From positions 17,998-81,997 of the IMG/VR virus record IMGVR_UViG_3300028388_001285: 64,000 bases of DNA, one strand, 5' to 3'. A model generated the notes under the pieces. It was given only the letters and a program-made list of their open reading frames with translations, was not told where the DNA came from and searched no databases. Positions 1 to 9,774 of the stretch are shown one piece after another. Every line of letters starts with the position of its first letter. Position 1 is the stretch's first letter. This DNA is from a virus. A program made the translations under genes and the position numbers.

Positions 1-914
1 CAGTAACTGAGCTTAGAGATAGATTAGTGAAGTTGGAAGAAAGCGGTAGGTGGAAGATGTTAGAGAAGAACGTATCATTATACTTAGACCCGAAATCGAA
101 AGAATACAATGGTGTCAATTACAAGATTGATGTCAAGAATAGGTTAAACCCTATCAACAAATACCCTTGGAAAGAATCCGAAAGAGAGGGCTGCGTGACT
201 ATTTATGAGTTTCCAAAGCTTATAGATGACAGAGTTCCGGAAGGAGCCTATATAATTGGACATGACCCTTACGCAAATGATGACCCAAGTGGCGAATCGT
301 TAGCAGCTGTTTATGTGCTTAAGACCAAGAAGCATTTCAGCAAGCTCGGACATGACGAAATAGTAGCTACTTATGTGGCACGTCCATATGCTGGACGACA
401 TGTCGTAAACGAAACTATACTCAAGCTATCTCTGATGTATGGTAATGCGAAGATTTACTTCGAGAACGTTCGAGGAAATGTGAAAGAGTACTTCGAAAAG
501 ATTAAGAAATTACACCTTTTAGCCAAACAGCCCACAACAGTACTGTCTAAGAAGGCTTCATATATGCATGGTTCTGCGGTAGTATATGGGTATCCCATGT
601 CAAGTAGAGCGATGAAGATGGAGGCTATACAATATGTTAGGGACTGGTTATTGGAAGAAAGAGAGGTTGACGGCGATAGAATAGTATACAATCTAGATAG
701 AATCTGGGATAGAGCCTTGCTACAGGAACTCATAGCCTTTAATATGGACGGTAACTTTGACCGTGTTATGGCGCTAGCAGGCTGCATAGTTGGGTTGAAT
801 GAGACCCATAACCAATACGAGAAAGAATTAGTCTCAGAATCTAAAGTAGACCAAGTAGTAAGCTTTCTAGTCGACAACTCATATATATTTAACAACACGA
901 CTAGACCATGATAG
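1..914 (+). CDS. terL: Terminase large subunit, C-terminal part (5' end outside window)
   Basis: This is the DNA-packaging motor subunit; the visible part is the RNase H-like nuclease domain that cuts concatemeric DNA. The frame is open from base 3, so the ATPase half lies upstream of the window. Acidic residues sit where the terminase nuclease places them: GHDPY (Asp codon 264-266), YFENV (Glu codon 462-464) and GNFDRV near the end (Asp codon 759-761). The gene ends with a TGA read as Trp (909-911) followed at once by TAG, giving ...TRPW. The portal ATG (908) overlaps this end in the string ATGATAG, so the two genes are translationally coupled. The family call rests on motifs and on position just before the portal. 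Confidence 0.88.
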
Positions 915-3298
915 AAACATTATCATTTCCAAAACAAAGGCTGTCCTATAAGAAAAAGGTGAGGGATAACAATAAGTGGGCGAAGAATATGATTGACCAC
1001 TTGTTAATGAATTATACTGTAGACACTGGCGACGGCACATTTAGCGGTTCCAATACACACAGGAAAAGGATGTTAACCAACTACAAGTTATTCAACAACC
1101 AAATAGATCAAAAGGACTTTGAGCGCGAACTCAATCCTCTTGGAATTGAGGTAGGACAGTTTAAAGATAACATTGAGCCTTACAACAAGGCTTACAACAA
1201 AATCCAAGTATTACTTGGTGAAGAATTAAAACGCCCATTGAACTTTAGAACTGTTCTAGTGAACAGTGACGGTATTAAATCCAAGCAGATGCATAAGGAT
1301 ATGATGCTCAGGCAGTTCATAGAGGCGGATATACAGGCGACGATTCAACAGCTACAGACTGGGGAAGAGGTCGACCAAAGCCTATTTGAGGGAATAGTAC
1401 CCCCTGAGGAGTTGCAGAAATACATGTCAACTACGTACTTAGAAGCCAGAGAGCATAAAGCCAACCAGATATTGAAGTATATGATCAAGTCACTCTCTGT
1501 AAAGGAGTTGATGAATGATGCATTTAAACATGCGTTGATATCAGGTATAGAATGTATGTGGGTAGGAGTGGAGAATGGTGAACCAACAGTTCAAGTACTG
1601 AATCCACTAGGAGTATTTTGGCACAAATCCCCTGAAGTAAAGTATATACAGGATGGTTTGTATGCTGGGTATAGGACATTTATGACTGCTGGCGACATCT
1701 TAGATAAGTTCGGACAGTACCTTGATGACAAAGACTTGAAGAAATTCGAGAATAGTGTACAAGGTATACACGGAATGCGGGACGACTTGGTAGGTAAACA
1801 GATGAAATATCCCAATACTACTGTGTATGATACGTACATGAATACGTACTATAACGCTAATCATGACGAAGGATCGTATGGCAGAAGTAAAGGAGAGGAC
1901 TGGTTAGTAGCTCACGTGGAATGGATGAGCCAGAAGCGAGTAGGTTTCGTTACCTATAAGGATGAAGACGGTCTTCCTAAGGATACTATAGTCGGAGAGG
2001 ACTTTGTAGTACCACCACATGCTAAGAGAACAACCAAAAAAGGAGAGTTCGGCAAGAAAGAGACTGTGTGGGAGTTCGATGGCATCACCCTGAAGTGGGG
2101 TTGGATACCAGAACCTTGGACAGGCATACGTATAGGAGAGGATATATACTGTTGTATGGGCCCGAAGAAGTACGTGAAGCGAAGTATGGATAACCCATTT
2201 GATGTGCAATTAGGTTATTACGGACTCACTTTAAACAATATGAATGCAGACAGTGTATCTCTGATGGATCGTATGAGACCCTTCCAGTACCTGTACTTCA
2301 TCATAATGCACAAACTAAAGAAACTTATTGCTAGGGATAGAGGCAAGTTATTCCATTTCGATACTAGTATGGTTGATCCAAAGATTGGATTAGAAAAAAC
2401 TATGTACTACCTAGAGGAGATGGATATAGACTTCTTTAACCCATTGCATAACGCAGAACAAGCTGGCTCGGCACAACGAGCTAAGGTAACTACCGCCACA
2501 GACAGGTCTAATATGCAGCATATACTTAATTATATCAACCTGTTAGTAGCATTAGATGAGCAGATATCAGATGTAGCTGGAGTAACCAGGCAGCGTGAGG
2601 GGCAGATTCAACCCTCTGAAGCAGTCACTAACTCTCAGCAGACTATCATGCAATCATCTACTATCACTGAAGCAGCGTATTTCTTCCCGCATTTCAAAGT
2701 ATGGGAACGTGTATTGAATGCATTAGTGAATGTAACACAGAGTTGCTGGAAGAATAAGTCAATATTAAAACAGTTTGTATTAGATGATCTATCTATACAG
2801 GCTCTGAAGCTGTCACCAGACGAGCTGAAGAACGCTGATTTTGGAGTATTCATCTCTAACTCTTCCAGAGACAACGAAGTATTTGAAAATTTACGTGGAT
2901 TAGCCCAGCCGTTATTACAGAATGACAAAGCGAAGTTTACTGATATCATACGATTATTGAAATCGGAGTCTATCGGAGAACTGGAAAGTCAGATTGAACA
3001 GTCTGAGAAGAGTTCCATACAGCAGCAGATGCAGGAAATTCAAGCTCAGCAGGAGGCACAGAGAGAAGCTACACAAGCTCAAGTACAGTTACAACAGGCT
3101 GAATGGGAGCACGAGAAAGACTTGCAAGCACAGAAAGATAATGCTGCAATGGAACGTGAGATCATCAAGGCTACTTCTTGAGGCGGAGACGTCAATGAAA
3201 ACGAGGTTCCGGATGTATTGGAAATTGCTAAATTCCAGAACCAAAGCCGATGAAAGGGCAGCAGAAGCCATCTAATGGCGAAAAATAATCCGCTATAG
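908..3298 (+). CDS. Portal protein (796 aa, crAss-like)
   Basis: Portal proteins form the dodecameric ring at the capsid vertex through which DNA passes. The length, the position between terminase and major capsid protein, and the overall sequence fit crAss-like portals. The last third before the tail is alpha-helical and rich in Gln and Glu (roughly residues 690-757), as expected for the coiled barrel end. With the standard code the gene stops at 3179. Reading TGA as Trp at 3179-3181 and 3251-3253 adds 39 residues up to TAG at 3296-3298. The extension continues in a plausible way (VPDVLEIAKFQNQ) before becoming basic. The ATG lies inside the terL stop region. Confidence 0.85.
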
Positions 3299-3366
3299 AA
3301 AACAGCCGTACTTTCGTTTAGCATATCATTTTATTTTGATTATAGAATTTAAAATTCGACATTTGT

Positions 3367-4551
3367 ATGAGTGAGAATGTACAACACAACGTTTCACTAG
3401 AAGATCTTGTAGGCTTTCTGGATGGGGAACCAACCGAAACTACATACAGGTCTGCTAACTTAGGTGTTGACCCTACAGAGGGAGACCCCGCACCAGCGGC
3501 TGATCCCACACCTGTGGAACCAAAGGAGGACAAAGATCCTATTGAGCCGGTAGAACCTAAACCGGCTGAACCAACTCCTGAGAAAGATCCTGAACCAGTT
3601 GAACCCACCCCTACCGAACCCACTACCAAAGAACCTAAACCGGATGGTGATGCAGGCGATCCTGCCCCAACCGATGGCATTAACTACGAGGCATTGTTCT
3701 CGCTGCTAGATGACATGGGGGCTTTAAGTGTGGGAGAAGATTTCGAGTTTGACGGTACCCCTGAAGGTATACAGGAAGCTTTAAAAGCTACTGATACCAG
3801 TAAACAGGAGGTAATCGCCAAGCAAATATGGGAAGGTATCCCCGAAGATTTCAGGGATGCTGTATTATATGGTGTAAATCAAGGTGGAAGTTTTGAGGAT
3901 TACGTTAAAGCCACAATCCCAAAGACTCTGGATCAACTAGATTTAGATACCAAGGTGGATCAGCGTAAAGCGATAACACTATGGTACAAGGAAACCACAC
4001 AACATAGCGATGAAAAGATCGAACGACTTCTAGATAGATTGGAGGCTTCCGATGCATTAGCAGAGGCAGCCGCAGAATCAGTAGAAGAGTTAGAAGATAT
4101 CTACGCTAAGAGGAAAAAGGACGTAGCAGCTACTGCTGCAAAAGCCAGAGAAGCTCAGATCGAGGAACAGACGCGCTGGCAAAACGAAATAAAAGACAAG
4201 ATTCAGTCTGCTGACTTCTTACGAGGTCGGCGAAAGAATAAGATCGCAGGGTTTATGTTCAACCCTGTAACTGTCGGTGATTCAACCCTCACCGGATGAG
4301 CGCGAACTCTTACCCAGATTGACAAAAATCCCGAACATACTTTACAATTAGCTAACTTGCTATTTGACTATGATCCTAAAAAAGGTGTCAACTACGATAG
4401 GATTACAGAAGAATTGCATTCACAAGCAACTAAGAGCTTCAGAGAAAAACTGGACTCTGTAATTGATGCTAAGTCTAAGGTAACAGGAAAGGGTAGCGCA
4501 ACGTCCCAACCAGAATGGAACTGGGACATATTTATTAAACAAAATGATTAA
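3367..4551 (+). CDS. Acidic Pro/Glu-rich head protein, scaffold candidate (394 aa)
   Basis: The N-terminal region (about residues 35-105) is a low-complexity Pro/Glu/Thr/Asp stretch built of PxEPxEP-type repeats. It is followed by an acidic globular part and a charged alpha-helical segment (about residues 195-285) suited to coiled-coil assembly. An in-frame TGA at 4297-4299 (Gly-Trp-Ala context) splits the gene under the standard code; read as Trp it runs on to TAA at 4549-4551. Lying directly before the major capsid gene and being acidic and helical, it is best viewed as a scaffolding or capsid-assembly protein. That role is inferred from position and composition, not from a recognised domain. 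Confidence 0.7.
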
Positions 4552-4582
4552 TACCAATTTTTAGAAACAATCGTATTTAAAC

Positions 4583-6055
4583 ATGGCAACGACTAGAAGT
4601 CAGTTTATTATTAAACATTACGAAGGTTTCGGTGGTAACTTTATTGATTCTCAATACTTAGGCGCTTCTTACGAGACTGGCAAACCTCACGTATTTGAAA
4701 ACACTCTTATGAAGATCTACTCTTCTAAGAATCGCTTCTTTACGGGTAAGTTGCTTCTTGGCATGACCGGAGCGAAATCATACGGTACTGAAGAAATCGA
4801 CACCGAAATTTATCGCTGGCGTCTGCAAGGAGCAGAGGAAAGGTATGCGCGTTCATTGGAACACATTGACGCTTCTAACACTACCCCTGGTCTTAACGGA
4901 ACAACTTTCAAGATCAAATTGGATCTTGATTACTATGCCAACCCAGATGTATTGATGCCAGAAGATAATGATTTCCCATTGGAGATCGTTGATGGCCCAG
5001 TACAAGATGGCGAAGGTTATATCTACACTGTTAGACTCCAAGGAGATGACCCAACAACCTTCCTGCCTACCTACTTGTTAGATGAAGGAAGAGAGTTCAA
5101 CAAGGTTTGGACAAGCGTACCCAGTGAATACAACGAACGGTTTGGTACCCAACAGTACCCTGCAAGCTTTATGCTTGAGAACCAAGTTGGAGCATTCGCT
5201 CAGAAATTCACTGTTACAGATAAAGCAATGAGAGACGACGGACGTCTCGGTATCAATTTCTTATACACTGATCCTCGTACTAACAAGGAAATGAGTGTAG
5301 AGAAATTCCTGCCTATGGCTGAAGCTAAGATGCACGACGAACTGTATATGGGCATGGAAGCTCAATTATGGTACGGACGTAAGCAGACTAAGCCAGGTCA
5401 CAAGGATTACTGGATCAAGACTGGTTCAGGATTAAGAGAACAATTAGCCGATTCATGGATCGAGTACTACAACTCAGTACTTACCGTTAATCGTCTGAAA
5501 GACTACCTGATGGATATCTTCTTCACACGGGAAGATGAGCCGAATAGAAAGGTAGTAGCTATGACTGGTACACTTGGATCTATCATGTTCCATGACATGT
5601 TAGCAGTTGAAGCTTCCTCTTTCCTGACTGTGGATACAAACTTTACACAACAGTTAAGTTCTAACCCACGTCACCTGTCTTTCGGTGCGCAATTTACGCA
5701 CTATCAAGGACCAGAAGGTATCGAGGTAACCTTGGTCAAGAACCCACTCTATGATTCACGGAAGTACTGCAAGCGTATGCACCCGCAGTATCCTGAATTC
5801 CCAATTGATTCCATGCGGATGACATTTTTGGACTTCGGATCACAAGAGAAAGCTGGTAACATTATGATGCTTAAGGTCAAAGACACTTACCGTTACGGTT
5901 ACGTAATGGGAACTGTTGGACCGAATGGCCCCGTTAAAGGTGGACAAGCTGGTGCTCTGATTGCAGGGTACGACATGTTTACTGAAGGCACCGCAGGTGT
6001 CTGCGTGAAAGATGTTACTCGTTGTGGTGAATTGATCTATGACGACCAATACTAG
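4583..6055 (+). CDS. Major capsid protein (490 aa, crAss-like HK97 fold)
   Basis: This is the main shell protein of the head. Its length (490 residues), its place after portal and scaffold, and its N-terminus (MATTRSQFIIKHYEGFGGN) match crAss-like major capsid proteins, which adopt the HK97 fold. It contains no in-frame TGA although it has several Trp residues, all TGG. It ends in TAG. The leader upstream of the ATG is AT-rich with no Shine-Dalgarno motif. A 113-base non-coding stretch with strong base-pairing potential follows. Confidence 0.88.
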   Translation: MATTRSQFIIKHYEGFGGNFIDSQYLGASYETGKPHVFENTLMKIYSSKNRFFTGKLLLGMTGAKSYGTEEIDTEIYRWRLQGAEERYARSLEHIDASNTTPGLNGTTFKIKLDLDYYANPDVLMPEDNDFPLEIVDGPVQDGEGYIYTVRLQGDDPTTFLPTYLLDEGREFNKVWTSVPSEYNERFGTQQYPASFMLENQVGAFAQKFTVTDKAMRDDGRLGINFLYTDPRTNKEMSVEKFLPMAEAKMHDELYMGMEAQLWYGRKQTKPGHKDYWIKTGSGLREQLADSWIEYYNSVLTVNRLKDYLMDIFFTREDEPNRKVVAMTGTLGSIMFHDMLAVEASSFLTVDTNFTQQLSSNPRHLSFGAQFTHYQGPEGIEVTLVKNPLYDSRKYCKRMHPQYPEFPIDSMRMTFLDFGSQEKAGNIMMLKVKDTYRYGYVMGTVGPNGPVKGGQAGALIAGYDMFTEGTAGVCVKDVTRCGELIYDDQY

Positions 6056-6168
6056 AAAATAAGGAGTGCTAGGTCTAGCGACCGATTAGTGCTACCAGTG
6101 ATCGTATAGCTTGCGTTCGTTGTTAGTAGTAGTTATGGGGCTAGCCTAGTTCTTACCAACCGAAAAAT
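6056..6168 (+). other. Structured intergenic region after the capsid gene
   Basis: This 113-base gap has no credible frame. A long-range stem can form between CTAGGtCTAGC (6069-6079) and GCTAGCCTAG (6140-6149): ten base pairs with one bulged T at 6074. The enclosed 60 bases contain a smaller CGAT/ATCG pairing (83-86 with 101-104 of the 6000s). No T-run follows, so a classical intrinsic terminator is unlikely. It could be an RNA-processing or attenuation element lowering expression downstream of the highly expressed capsid gene, or a small RNA. Confidence 0.45.
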
Positions 6169-6750
6169 ATGACCGGAATTGTTGAATTAGGATTAGCGAT
6201 TATATCCGGGGGTGTAATAACCGCCGTATTTAACTATTTCATCAGTAGGCAAAAAGTCAAATCTGATGTTTTCGCACAAGTAGTAGAGACCTGGAGACAA
6301 GATAATGAACGTCTTAGAGCCAAAGAAGCTATGCTAGTGCAGAAAATAGATGAGTTGAAGTCAGCCTTGGATGAGTTAAAGTTTAAGTTCCAGCTATTCC
6401 AAACGGCTCAAATGTCATTACCAGTACCTATGTGGATTAAGGATTTATCCGGAAGGATGTTAGCTTTGAACGATGCGTACGTGGAAATGATATTAGACTC
6501 AATGAACCTTGAGGTGTCCGACTATATAGGCAAGTTCGATAGGGATATATGGCCTAAAGAGGTTGCTGTTCACTTTAAGGAACACGACAATACTGTTAAG
6601 TTAACCGGTAAAGCTCAGATGTTCTCTGAGACCTTCAATCTTAATGGACAAGAAACTACTTGGAGGGTTATCAAATACCCAAGATTCTTCGACGGAAAGA
6701 TCGTCGGGATAGCTGGTATTGCGATACCGCCTCCCGATTTTTTATTTTAA
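6169..6750 (+). CDS. Membrane-anchored PAS-domain protein (193 aa)
   Basis: Three parts can be seen. Residues about 4-25 form one hydrophobic membrane segment. Residues about 35-80 are a charged helix with heptad character (RAKEAMLVQKIDELKSALDE), a likely coiled coil. Residues about 82-190 look like a PAS domain: PVPMWIKDLSGRMLALND at the start, GKFDRDIWP in the middle, and a final TWRVIKYPRFFDGKIVGIAG strand pair. PAS domains bind small ligands or act as signalling and dimerisation modules. There is no kinase, cyclase or DNA-binding domain attached. It lies between the capsid gene and connector genes, so it may be a virion, lysis-timing or host-signalling factor; the role is unknown. Confidence 0.65.
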   Translation: MTGIVELGLAIISGGVITAVFNYFISRQKVKSDVFAQVVETWRQDNERLRAKEAMLVQKIDELKSALDELKFKFQLFQTAQMSLPVPMWIKDLSGRMLALNDAYVEMILDSMNLEVSDYIGKFDRDIWPKEVAVHFKEHDNTVKLTGKAQMFSETFNLNGQETTWRVIKYPRFFDGKIVGIAGIAIPPPDFLF

Positions 6751-6752
6751 TA

Positions 6753-6794
6753 CCTTATTTATAACAATAAGGGACTTCTAAACTAACAAGAAGT
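6753..6794 (+). other. Two adjacent small hairpins between genes
   Basis: CCTTATT (6753-6759) pairs with AATAAGG (6766-6772), and ACTTCT (6774-6779) pairs with AGAAGT (6789-6794). Both fall in the 59-base gap between the PAS gene and the next small frame. The following bases are A-rich rather than T-rich, so these look more like mRNA stabilising or processing structures than a terminator. Confidence 0.35.
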
Positions 6795-6809
6795 AAAAAT
6801 TTAGGAATT

Positions 6810-6923
6810 ATGGCAAGTGTAAGTAAAAAAGTATTTATCTATTCGATCCCTAGGGAAACCGCTACTAAGGTTTCTGAGTGGGTCAACTCTTCTTCTGGAA
6901 AGAAAATGCAGAAGACAAGATAA
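6810..6923 (+). CDS. Possible microprotein (37 aa)
   Basis: An ATG-initiated frame encodes MASVSKKVFIYSIPRETATK and continues for 17 more residues to TAA at 6921-6923. It is basic, with no recognisable domain. It begins after an AT-rich leader like those of neighbouring genes and ends two bases before the next gene's only available start codon (TTG), which suggests it is translated and couples to that gene. Chance occurrence cannot be excluded at this length. Confidence 0.45.
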   Translation: MASVSKKVFIYSIPRETATKVSEWVNSSSGKKMQKTR

Positions 6924-6924
6924 A

Positions 6925-7656
6925 TTGGAATTAAAGTGGAACTTGGAGAAAGGTTACCTTACTAACAGACCCTGGAAGAAGGGCGACTCTATCCGTGAAG
7001 AAGATATGACCTACTTTCAACGTAAGTCATGGAAACTGAATGATGGTTCTACTATGTTAGACTTAGGAAACTTTGATGATGAAATGTTTTATTACATGGC
7101 ATTGGATTCTAAGTTTATCGCTAACTCTGAGAAGGAATGGAGAGGGCATAAATGGCCCAAAGCCACCCACTATATAGCAATTGAAAATGAAGCTGATGAG
7201 ATTAAGTACAGAAAGAGCCGAGTGAAGACGAAAGCTTTTGCTATGCTTGAGTCTGATGACTTAACTCCCAGCATGAAAGAAAAGTTCTGCGCTATACTTG
7301 GACTTATATCTTCGAATTCGAAGGTAACAGAGGAGCAGACCCACAATTTATTGTTTGATTGGATTGAACAATCTGACTATAGACCTGGTTCGAACATAGA
7401 TAAACTCACCGAATTAACTACTCTATTAGAAACTGCTACTGGCAGAGAGGATATCGAGGCTAGATATACGTTGAAACGTGCGATAGATAATCGTGTTGTA
7501 TTTGAAAAACAAGGTGGTTACACCTGGAACAAGGCGACAGGAGCTATTGTACTTGGAGATACGTATGCGGAAGCCATTGAGTTCTTCTTGAATCCGAAGA
7601 AGCAAGCTCTGGTAGAAGAGTTAGAAGAAGAAATAAAAGCTAAAACTATAGTATAA
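6925..7656 (+). CDS. Structural/connector-region protein of unknown function (243 aa)
   Basis: I do not recognise a domain. The protein is charged and mostly helical; near the N-terminus it has WNLEKGYLTNRPWKKGD, and it ends in a Glu/Lys-rich helix. No ATG exists upstream in frame, so TTG at 6925, right behind the stop of the 37-residue frame, is the apparent start; the first internal ATG is 27 codons further on. It overlaps the next gene by one base (TAATG), so the two are coupled. Its position in the head-to-tail interval suggests a virion assembly role, which is inferred only. Confidence 0.65.
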   Translation: MELKWNLEKGYLTNRPWKKGDSIREEDMTYFQRKSWKLNDGSTMLDLGNFDDEMFYYMALDSKFIANSEKEWRGHKWPKATHYIAIENEADEIKYRKSRVKTKAFAMLESDDLTPSMKEKFCAILGLISSNSKVTEEQTHNLLFDWIEQSDYRPGSNIDKLTELTTLLETATGREDIEARYTLKRAIDNRVVFEKQGGYTWNKATGAIVLGDTYAEAIEFFLNPKKQALVEELEEEIKAKTIV

Positions 7657-8375
7657 TGACTATACGTGAAATGGGTTATGATTTTGATCTGAAGATTGAC
7701 AAGGTAGCGTCCTTCTCAAAAGAAGATTTTAACGTAGCTGAGAAAGATTGGTTACTTAATGAGGCGCAGAATGTCTTTATCAAGACTCGATATGGAATGC
7801 ATAACTCGTATGGGTTTGGGTTCGAAGTAACTCAAAAACGTATAGATGATTTATCTAAGTTGGTTGTGAAGTTTCCTTTGCAGCCGGCGCTCGTACCTAC
7901 TCTGAACGAGGGCATCTATGAGGTATCCTTGTCTCAGCTAGCGTACGATTATATGTTTTTTATTAGGGGGCAAGCTCTGGTGGATAAAGAATGCTCAAAA
8001 TGGGCATCACTCAACCTGGTGCAACATGATGATCTGAATCATCTACTATGCGATCCCTTTAATGATCCGGATGAAAAGGAAGTCCCATTTAATTTCGGGC
8101 GTTCCACGTCTGTTGAAAATGCGGCTTCTATCTATATTTATCCTGGGCAGCTAACAATCTATGAGGTTAAGTTGGAGTACATTCAACACCCGCCCAGATT
8201 GAACTCTGGAGGCTATGTGTACATCGACAACATAACCTATCCTGAACAGGATTGCATGTTGGCTGAACATACTCATCCCGAAATTGTGGATATAGCTGTA
8301 GCTATAGCATCCGGTATAATAGAGCATCCTGATTATGTGAGTATAAAGAACATGAAATTAAAGGCTCACGAATAA
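7656..8375 (+). CDS. Putative head-tail connector / ring protein (239 aa)
   Basis: The sequence has the look of the conserved small connector-region proteins found after the capsid gene in crAss-like phages: mixed alpha/beta with an aromatic-rich middle (LSQLAYDYMFFIRGQA) and a C-terminal beta region. There is no catalytic motif. The start overlaps the upstream stop by one base. An AT-rich 25-base leader separates it from the next gene. The ring or connector assignment is inferred from position and size. Confidence 0.6.
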   Translation: MTIREMGYDFDLKIDKVASFSKEDFNVAEKDWLLNEAQNVFIKTRYGMHNSYGFGFEVTQKRIDDLSKLVVKFPLQPALVPTLNEGIYEVSLSQLAYDYMFFIRGQALVDKECSKWASLNLVQHDDLNHLLCDPFNDPDEKEVPFNFGRSTSVENAASIYIYPGQLTIYEVKLEYIQHPPRLNSGGYVYIDNITYPEQDCMLAEHTHPEIVDIAVAIASGIIEHPDYVSIKNMKLKAHE

Positions 8376-8400
8376 TTAGAATAAATTAAATTAATTAATA

Positions 8401-9762
8401 ATGTATAATAGACAAAACAACAAACGCGCTGTAGAGACGTATTTGGTAGGTGCCGCAAATGGTACTTTCTACAATACTGCTGGAAATGGCAACCATATCA
8501 ATAACTCCACTACTGGAGCTTGTGTGTTAGCTGATGGAGCTATTGGCGTATTTGATGGAAGTGGTTGGGGTTCAGCTGGCCTTAATGTGGCTACTGTTGC
8601 TACTCCTACTGTAACAACTTCCCCTGTGATATATATTGCGCAAGGTACTGCCTATTCATCCAACCCTGCTCAGCATCCTGGTGCTAAATTCCCACTCTGG
8701 AACGAACCTTATGTACGTTCAGCGGATATCAATGGAAACAATTGGATTGTTGCTACTAAGCAAGACTACGTTGCTCCATTACACGAAGTATGGCTGGTTG
8801 GAGATGATTCCGGTACGGGAGTTATCACGGCTAGTGATGAGACTGAATATACAATTTCAGTAGCATATCGTGGACGTATCGCGGATGAGTTGTACTCAAG
8901 TGAAGCTGCTGCTCACTCTAAGTTCAGTGTAACCACCCCGAACTTTACTGCTCTGTCAACTGCTGAACCAGTGGATTGGCTGATCCAGAATTTAGTTTGG
9001 AACATCAACCGTAACTCACGGGCAATCGCTATGAATCGTACCCGTTTCCGGGGCAACGATCCTATCGTAGCTTTTGCAGTAAATACTTCTGGTACAGACG
9101 GTACCGACATTAGTGGATTGAATGCTGCTGGTGGAGAATTCCTGCCTGTAGTTAATACTACCTTTGGCACTCGTGGAATCAACACCACTATCGCTAACGT
9201 AGCTTCATTGAAAGCTGCTGCTGATGCAACCCCAATCCCAGCTGATTCTCATATTCTTACTGCTGATATTACTACTGCTGGTACTGCTACTGGCGGCGTA
9301 GCTGATGCTATCCTGATCATGGCACTTGACCGTGCTGAAGCTTGGGAAGATCGGATTCAACAGAAGAAGTACTACCTTGACGTAGCGCTGAGAACTGGGT
9401 TTGACTACAACTTAGTCAACCTGTCACGGGAAGTTGCTGGACGCGAAGGTGAAGGTCAAGGCGCTAAGCTTGATCGTATGTACAGAAATACTCACGGACA
9501 ACGTAAGTATAATCTGGATCACACCGAAGATCCTGTAACTGAATTTCCGTCACCATTTGTTACTACAACAAATTATGACCAATATATTCTCGAACATGTA
9601 GATGTCAATCAGATTGACACTTCTAACATTAGCGAATCACCGAAGAAAACAATCGTGTGTTTCCCAGCCGGCGATTCTCAGGGTACTGCATTTGAAAACT
9701 GCATTGCTAACTGGCTCGCAACTGCTCCTGCGGGAGCAAACGCTTGGAAAACGCATAGCTAG
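8401..9762 (+). CDS. Putative major virion structural protein (453 aa)
   Basis: The protein is rich in Thr, Ala, Gly and Asn with beta-strand character in the first 280 residues, then helical and charged (about residues 300-360). It lacks enzymatic motifs, and its codon use resembles the capsid gene (few rare codons, no TGA), which suggests high expression. It ends in TAG and is preceded by a very AT-rich leader (AATTAATTAATA then ATG). A major auxiliary head or tail component is the most reasonable guess; I cannot name the exact family. Confidence 0.55.
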   Translation: MYNRQNNKRAVETYLVGAANGTFYNTAGNGNHINNSTTGACVLADGAIGVFDGSGWGSAGLNVATVATPTVTTSPVIYIAQGTAYSSNPAQHPGAKFPLWNEPYVRSADINGNNWIVATKQDYVAPLHEVWLVGDDSGTGVITASDETEYTISVAYRGRIADELYSSEAAAHSKFSVTTPNFTALSTAEPVDWLIQNLVWNINRNSRAIAMNRTRFRGNDPIVAFAVNTSGTDGTDISGLNAAGGEFLPVVNTTFGTRGINTTIANVASLKAAADATPIPADSHILTADITTAGTATGGVADAILIMALDRAEAWEDRIQQKKYYLDVALRTGFDYNLVNLSREVAGREGEGQGAKLDRMYRNTHGQRKYNLDHTEDPVTEFPSPFVTTTNYDQYILEHVDVNQIDTSNISESPKKTIVCFPAGDSQGTAFENCIANWLATAPAGANAWKTHS

Positions 9763-9774
9763 AAATTAGTAGTT

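Noticed and set aside
6056-6168. Possible tRNA after the capsid gene
   Set aside because: No T-loop, anticodon stem or acceptor stem of proper length can be built; it was kept only as a generic structured region.
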